Below, piece after piece: positions 59,112 to 64,000 of a stretch of 64,000 nt of DNA. The stretch is from positions 432,698-496,697 of the forward strand of contig NZ_GG770554.1 of the NCBI RefSeq assembly GCF_000164135.1. Reading direction: 5' to 3'. A program made the position numbers and the translations under genes. The stretch comes from Mycobacterium parascrofulaceum ATCC BAA-614 (GTDB lineage: Bacteria; Actinomycetota; Actinomycetes; Mycobacteriales; Mycobacteriaceae). Under the pieces are notes generated by a model. That model was not told where the DNA came from. It did not search any database and saw nothing but the letters and a program-made list of their open reading frames with translations. Position 1 is the first letter of the stretch. Each line of letters begins with the position of its first letter.

Positions 59112-61040
59112 TCACAGCACCGCGTTGATCGCGTCGAGGTACGCGTCGGTCATCGCCTCCACCGTGTAGTGCTTGCGCATTCGCTCGTAGCCGCGTCGAC
59201 CGACCGACGGTAGTGCGTCCGGGTCCGCCAGGATCCCGGCCAGGCTGTCCCGCCAGCCCGCTACCGAAACGGGCTCGACCAGAAATCCCGCCCTGCCGAA
59301 GTCGAGCATTTCCGGTACGGCGCAAATCGACGACGCCGCAACGGGAACCGCACGGGCCATCGCCTCGAGGATCACCAGCGGGAACGCCTCGGAGCGGCTC
59401 GGAACGCACAGCAGGTCCGCGTCCGCCAACGCGGGCCCCGGGCCGGCCGACCAGCCTCGCCAGCGCACCCGATCGCGCAAGCCGGTGGGCGTCCGCGCCT
59501 GCAGCGCCTCGCGATCCGGCCCGTCGCCGAAAATCGATAAGCGCCAGGGCATATCGGGAAGGCCGCCGAGCGCCTCGATCAGCAGGTGCGGGTTCTTGTG
59601 CTCCACGATGCGCGAAAGCATGACCAGATGCAGCGGCGCGCCGGGGGGCCGGACCCGGGCGGGCGGGTCACCGGCCAGGGCGACGCCGTTCGGCGCGACG
59701 AATCGCCGTCCCCGGAGCCGGTGCTGGGCGATCAGCATGTCCCAATGTCGCTGCGCCAGCACGACGATCCCGTCGGCCCGGCGCATGGCGGCGGTCAGCG
59801 CACGCGAGTAGATGGGCCGGTCCTCCTCGGGGGGGACATGCGGAGCGACCAACCAGCGCCGGCCGGCACCGGCCGCCCGCCACAGCGTGGCGAATCCAGC
59901 CTCGGTGTTGGTGTCGGCGGTGATGAGCACCGCGGGTCCGTCGGGGATGTCGACGACCGGCGCCCACCAGGGCTGGCGCACCACCCGCACACCGTCCGGA
60001 ATCTCGGTGACCATCGGCCCGAACCGCTGCACGCAGACGATGGTGACCGGATACCCGCGGCGCGCCAATTCCGTTGCCAACAGCGCTTTTTGCCGCTCGG
60101 CGCCACCGTAGACCAGGCGGTTGGTGGTGATCACGATGGCGGGCAGGCCGGTGCGCCGGCCGGCGCGCCTGCCGCGGTGCAACAGCGTGGTGGCGGCCAG
60201 ATAGGCGTCCGCATGGTGCACGCTGTGTTGGTGTTCCAGCAGCAGCGCGGTGTTGGCGCGCTCCAGGTCGCGCTCGCGGCGGCGCCGGGCGGGTGTGGCG
60301 TCCCGGTGGTCGAGCCCGGTGCGGTCGACGCCCAATTCGTCGGCCAGTAGCAGCCGCCAGCCCGCGGCGCGGGCCCGCGCCTGCCAGTCGGCCGTCGCGC
60401 CGAAACGGATGAATTCTTCGTCGAGGCCACCGATGGCGTTCCACGCCGCGCGGCTGATCGCCAGGCAGGCGGGGTTCAGATCGCCGTCGATGGGCCGCGA
60501 TTCGGCGGGCCGGCGGGCGTAGCGGCGCGCGAGCGGCGAGCCGCGTCGCCCGCACGGCGTACCCGTGGCCAGCTCGCGCAGCAGCGTCCGGGGGCGGGTG
60601 GCGGTGTCCCACGGCGCCCAGCCGGGTGCGGTGTCGTCCCGCGCCATCGGCGCGACCGCGGCCACGCGGGGCCGGCGCAGCAACTCCCTGGTGCGGGTCA
60701 ACGGCCCCAGCGGTCGCGCCCCGACGTCGAGGAGCAGCAGGTCGGCGTCGCTCGGGGCGTGTTCCGCGAGCGCGTTAAAGGCCTCGGCGAAGCCCATTTT
60801 CACCGTTCCGCCGATCCAGCGGACCCCCGGGTACCGGGCGGCGATCTCCGGATGGTCACGTTGGACGTGGACGTAGACGGGCAGCCCGGGCAGGTGTTCG
60901 GAGACGCCGGCAAGGCACGCCTCGAGCGCGTCGCGGCCGCGGTCGGAGACGATCAGCACCGCAAGCGGTCGGTTCGCGGGCAGTGCCGTCGCCTCGCCGA
61001 CCGGGCCCTTCAGATATTGCCGGTCCAACTCACGCTTCAT
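59112..61040 (-). CDS. Fused GT2-GT4 bifunctional glycosyltransferase
   Basis: The 642-residue protein joins an N-terminal GT2-like domain (about 25-265: PLAVLIVSDRGRDALEACLAGV, LLLLDVGARPLGP, LNPACLAISRAAWNAIGGLDEEFI) to a C-terminal GT4 domain (about 300-640: TTNRLVYGGAERQKALLATELARRG, LVMLSRIVEHKNPHLLIEAL, SRSEAFPLVILEAMARAVPVAAS). The DxD of GT2 is DVG here. The fusion could add two successive sugars. ATG 61040 overlaps the flippase stop by ATGA. Confidence 0.85.
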   Translation of the reverse strand: MKRELDRQYLKGPVGEATALPANRPLAVLIVSDRGRDALEACLAGVSEHLPGLPVYVHVQRDHPEIAARYPGVRWIGGTVKMGFAEAFNALAEHAPSDADLLLLDVGARPLGPLTRTRELLRRPRVAAVAPMARDDTAPGWAPWDTATRPRTLLRELATGTPCGRRGSPLARRYARRPAESRPIDGDLNPACLAISRAAWNAIGGLDEEFIRFGATADWQARARAAGWRLLLADELGVDRTGLDHRDATPARRRRERDLERANTALLLEHQHSVHHADAYLAATTLLHRGRRAGRRTGLPAIVITTNRLVYGGAERQKALLATELARRGYPVTIVCVQRFGPMVTEIPDGVRVVRQPWWAPVVDIPDGPAVLITADTNTEAGFATLWRAAGAGRRWLVAPHVPPEEDRPIYSRALTAAMRRADGIVVLAQRHWDMLIAQHRLRGRRFVAPNGVALAGDPPARVRPPGAPLHLVMLSRIVEHKNPHLLIEALGGLPDMPWRLSIFGDGPDREALQARTPTGLRDRVRWRGWSAGPGPALADADLLCVPSRSEAFPLVILEAMARAVPVAASSICAVPEMLDFGRAGFLVEPVSVAGWRDSLAGILADPDALPSVGRRGYERMRKHYTVEAMTDAYLDAINAVL

Positions 61041-62500
61041 GCGGCCAACTGGTTCCGGCGCAGGGCGGCCAGGTCCGACCGGCGGAGCGGACCCGCCGCC
61101 GCGCTCGTGGCCAGGTAGGCGACGGCGGCCACCGCCAGGATGAGCACCACGTGGTGACCCCAAAACAGCAGCGTCACCGCAACACTGGCCGCGGTCGGGA
61201 TCAGCACCCACAGCAAGAACATCACCGGCGTACGGTAACCGCAGTGCCGGCGCAGCCACCAGCTGCTGAACACCATGTTGAAGAACTCCGTGCACACCAG
61301 CGCGATGCCGGGGCCGACGGCACCCAGGCGCCCGGCGAGGGCGACATTGAGCGCGATGTTGAGCACCAGGGTGGCAACGGTCAACCAGAGCAGGACGCGC
61401 TGATGATGGCTGGCGACCAAGCCCTGGCCCAGGGTGCCGCTGACGAAGCGCAGCGCGGCCGCGACGAACAGCAACGCCAGCGTCGGCGTCCCGCGGGCCA
61501 CGAAGGCCTGGTCGCCGAACAATCCGATCAACGGCCCGGCCAGCAGCGCACCGACGACCGCGACCGGGACCGCCACGAAGTACATCAACTCCACGCTGCG
61601 GCGCAGGAACCCGGCGAAGGCGGCGACGTCACGCGCGAAGAGCTCGGTGGCCGTCGACAGCGTCGACTTGAGAAAGACCAGCGACACCACGATGGTGTTG
61701 AACGCGACCGTGAAGGCCAACCCGTAGACACCCACCTCGGCGTGCGTGCTCAGCAGGGACAGGATCACCCCGTCGGCGCGGCAGTACAGGAGCCCGACGA
61801 CCAGAAACCCCATCAGCGGCAGGCTTTCCCGCAACAGGTCGGCGGCCTCGCGTGGCGCGAAGACCGGTCGCACCGAGATCTGTCGCATCGCCGCGGCGCC
61901 CTGGATCAGCAACTGCAGGGCGGGCGGGATGAGTTGGGCGACAGCGAACCAGATGACGCCCGCCCGCGTGGCGACCAGGAAGGCGACCATGCCCAGCGCG
62001 CCCAGCCGCCCGGCGACGTCGGAGATGGCCACCGCGGAGAACCGCACGGTGGCAAGGAACACCGGCTCGAAGCGCGTCGTCATGGTCTGCATCAGCAGCG
62101 CGCCCGACAGCACCACGAGCATCACCCGCACGTCGGTGTCGCGATAGACGAGCAAGCCCGACCCGGCCGCCAACAGCGCGAGCGGAACGCAGTAGATCAG
62201 CGCCATGCCGCTGTTCACGCGCACCAGGCGCTCGAGGTCGCCCTGGCCGGAGGTCACGCGGCGCACGATCACGGTGGCGATCCCGAGATCGGCGAGGCTG
62301 GTCCACATGGCGATGAACAGCACCGCGATGGACAGTTGGCCGTAGCGCCCCGGACCCAGGTAGCGCGCGGTCATCGCGACCGACACCACCGAGGCCAGCA
62401 TTCCCAGTGCGCGGCAGATCAGTTGGATCGAGAAGGCGTGAGCCATCCGGGAGAGCGGCACCGACGGGACGACCGCCTCGGGCGTCGTCGGCTCGGTCAT
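61037..62500 (-). CDS. Wzx-like polysaccharide flippase
   Basis: The 487-residue MOP-superfamily membrane protein has about fourteen helices and the Polysacc_synt start HAFSIQLICRALGMLASVVSVAMTARYLGPGRYGQLSIAVLFIAMW. It moves lipid-linked repeat units across the membrane for Wzy. ATG 62500 lies 6 bp after the sugar-transferase stop, and its end overlaps the glycosyltransferase start, so the three form one operon. Confidence 0.9.
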   Translation of the reverse strand: MTEPTTPEAVVPSVPLSRMAHAFSIQLICRALGMLASVVSVAMTARYLGPGRYGQLSIAVLFIAMWTSLADLGIATVIVRRVTSGQGDLERLVRVNSGMALIYCVPLALLAAGSGLLVYRDTDVRVMLVVLSGALLMQTMTTRFEPVFLATVRFSAVAISDVAGRLGALGMVAFLVATRAGVIWFAVAQLIPPALQLLIQGAAAMRQISVRPVFAPREAADLLRESLPLMGFLVVGLLYCRADGVILSLLSTHAEVGVYGLAFTVAFNTIVVSLVFLKSTLSTATELFARDVAAFAGFLRRSVELMYFVAVPVAVVGALLAGPLIGLFGDQAFVARGTPTLALLFVAAALRFVSGTLGQGLVASHHQRVLLWLTVATLVLNIALNVALAGRLGAVGPGIALVCTEFFNMVFSSWWLRRHCGYRTPVMFLLWVLIPTAASVAVTLLFWGHHVVLILAVAAVAYLATSAAAGPLRRSDLAALRRNQLAA

Positions 62501-62506
62501 GACTCC

Positions 62507-63979
62507 CTAGTATGCGCCGTGACTGGTGAGAACGGCCTTAATCGTCTTGGCGATGATCATGAGATCGCCCGACATCGACCAGTTGTCGACGTAGGACAGG
62601 TCCAACCGCACCGACTCTTCCCACGAGAGGTCCGATCGGCCGCTCACCTGCCACAGCCCGCTGACGCCCGGTTTCACCAGCAGTCGCCGCTTGACGTCGC
62701 CGTCGTAGGTTTCGACCTCCCGGCGCAACGGGGGTCGCGGCCCCACCACGCTCATGTCGCCCTTGAGGACGTTGATGAACTGTGGGAGCTCGTCGATGCT
62801 GAACCTGCGCAGGATCTTGCCGACGGGAGTGACCCGCGGGTCTTCGCGCATCTTGAACAGCACGCCGCCGGCGCCCTCGTTCAGCGCCAGCAGATGGTCG
62901 ATCTGGGCGTCGGCACCGTCGACCATGGTCCGGAACTTCAGCATCCGAAACGGCTTGCCGTCGATGCCGATCCGTTCGGACGGGTAGAACACCGGACCCT
63001 TGCTGGTGAGTTTGACGGCGACGGCGGCCGCGATCAGGATGGGCGCCGTGCCGATGAGGGCTGCCAGGGAGAACAGGAAATCGAAAACCTGCTTCTGAAA
63101 GCGTTGCGTGCCTTCGTATTGCGGCTTCTCCACGTGCAGCAGGGGCATGCCCGCGGTCGGTCGCAGGGTAAGGCGGGCCTCCGCGACGTCCATCACCCCC
63201 GGCGACACGACGACGTCGACGTCCATCGTCTCCAACTGCCACATCAGCTCGCGGATCCCATGCATCCCAAAGTGATCCGTCTGCGTGACCGCCACGGTGT
63301 CCGCGCCGCAGCGCTGAATCGCGGGCACCGCGTCGGTGACGTCACCGAGGATCGGCACCGCGCGGCCGCCGATCGTCAGGGCATTGCCCCGCGGCGGCCC
63401 GTAGCCCGGGATGCACACGCCCACCACGACGTAACCGTCCAGCGGGTTGCGGGCCAGCTCGTGGGCGAGGTGGGAAACCGCCTGCCGGTCTCCGATCGCC
63501 AGGACCGACGTCTGGCACTGGCCCTGCGCTCGCCGCTGGCCGATGTGCTTGCGCCACAGGCTGCGGCTGGCCAGCAGGCCCATCGTCCCGACGGGAAGGG
63601 CGATCGCGAGATAACCGCGGGCCAGGTCGACCTTGGCCAGCAGGGTCACCATCGCGATGATTCCGAACGTCCAGAATGACGCGCTGCCGATCCGCCGGTA
63701 CTCGTCGATGCCGGCGCCGATGACCCGCGGTGAGCGCGTTTGAAACACCGCCAGCGCCGAGAGCCACAGCGCCGCGAACAGGAAGGAGAACAGGGTCATC
63801 ACCGCGTCCGGGTAACCCGAGGTGTTCGAGATTTCGCCGAACCGGACGTACTGCGCGAGCAAGATCGACGCGCAGACGATCACCGAGTCACTGACGCGCA
63901 GGTGCTGCGAATACCGGTGCTGCCAGCGCCTGCCGGCGCTTCCGGCGGGGGCAGGCGCCGGGGCGGGGGGCACCGGCAA
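62507..63979 (-). CDS. Polyprenyl-phosphate sugar-1-phosphate transferase (WbaP/WcaJ type)
   Basis: The protein (490 residues from GTG 63979) has an N-terminal membrane region with several helices, a central CoA-binding-like domain and a C-terminal bacterial sugar transferase domain. The latter has KQVFDFLFSLAALIGTAPIL, FRMLKFRTMVDGAD, FSIDELPQFINVLKGDMSVVGPRPP and KPGVSGLWQVSGRSD. It starts the repeat unit by loading a sugar phosphate on undecaprenyl or decaprenyl phosphate. The frame stays open to the right edge of the window, so the true start may lie outside. Confidence 0.9.
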   Translation of the reverse strand: MPVPPAPAPAPAGSAGRRWQHRYSQHLRVSDSVIVCASILLAQYVRFGEISNTSGYPDAVMTLFSFLFAALWLSALAVFQTRSPRVIGAGIDEYRRIGSASFWTFGIIAMVTLLAKVDLARGYLAIALPVGTMGLLASRSLWRKHIGQRRAQGQCQTSVLAIGDRQAVSHLAHELARNPLDGYVVVGVCIPGYGPPRGNALTIGGRAVPILGDVTDAVPAIQRCGADTVAVTQTDHFGMHGIRELMWQLETMDVDVVVSPGVMDVAEARLTLRPTAGMPLLHVEKPQYEGTQRFQKQVFDFLFSLAALIGTAPILIAAAVAVKLTSKGPVFYPSERIGIDGKPFRMLKFRTMVDGADAQIDHLLALNEGAGGVLFKMREDPRVTPVGKILRRFSIDELPQFINVLKGDMSVVGPRPPLRREVETYDGDVKRRLLVKPGVSGLWQVSGRSDLSWEESVRLDLSYVDNWSMSGDLMIIAKTIKAVLTSHGAY

Positions 63980-64000
63980 GGCGGCGGGCCGGTGCTGCGG

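Noticed and set aside
60983..63679. An 898-codon plus-strand frame opposite the flippase and sugar transferase genes
   Set aside because: The translation is a Gln/His/Arg/Asp-rich shadow of strongly supported membrane-protein genes on the other strand.

Overview
The window is high-GC DNA from a Mycobacterium, most likely a slow-growing nontuberculous species (a M. avium-complex-like species is my guess, not proven). The backbone gene order follows M. tuberculosis Rv0991c to Rv1005c: zinc-ribbon chaperone, 5-formyl-THF cyclo-ligase, galU, moeA1/glp, rimJ and an acidic membrane protein, then (after a large insertion) the cyclic-nucleotide-controlled acetyltransferase, an Rv0999-like lipoprotein, alkB-like, arcA, pmt, rsmI and pabB.

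Layout: 1-5275 conserved backbone. 5326-5398 tRNA-Ala(CGC), the attachment site of an 11.6-kb integrative element (5356-16953) bounded by a 44-bp direct repeat of the tRNA 3' half. The element has a tyrosine integrase, an Xis-like HTH protein, a putative replication initiator with iteron-like repeats inside its gene, a run of small overlapping genes, and a head-only module (MuI-type protease, decoration protein, major capsid protein, scaffold-like protein). I see no portal, terminase or tail genes, so it looks like a capsid-encoding phage satellite. Its right part carries a membrane protein and a trypsin-like protease as probable cargo.

16954-32388 is accessory chromosome: a lipid-anchored acetamidase/formamidase-family protein, two cytochromes P450 each with a nearby TetR regulator, a DUF1023 hydrolase/lipoprotein pair, a TetR/diiron-protein pair, an M42-type peptidase, a methyltransferase, and an hddA-gmhA-gmhB heptose operon next to a WecG/TagA-type glycosyltransferase.

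32608-43687 returns to backbone, interrupted by an AbiEi/DUF559-like gene between two near-identical 30-bp repeats and ending in an ECF41 (SigJ-like) sigma factor coupled to an oxidoreductase.

43952-64000 reads as a polysaccharide locus: two paralogous glycosidase-like lipoproteins flanking a GGDEF-EAL protein, then a coupled operon (Wzz/CpsD-like, Wzy-like, GT4, aldo/keto reductase, GMC oxidoreductase), a methyltransferase/GT4 pair, an FkbM-like gene, and an opposing operon (polyprenyl-phosphate sugar transferase, Wzx-like flippase, fused GT2-GT4). Together these supply every step expected of a Wzx/Wzy-dependent exopolysaccharide pathway, probably influenced by cyclic di-GMP.
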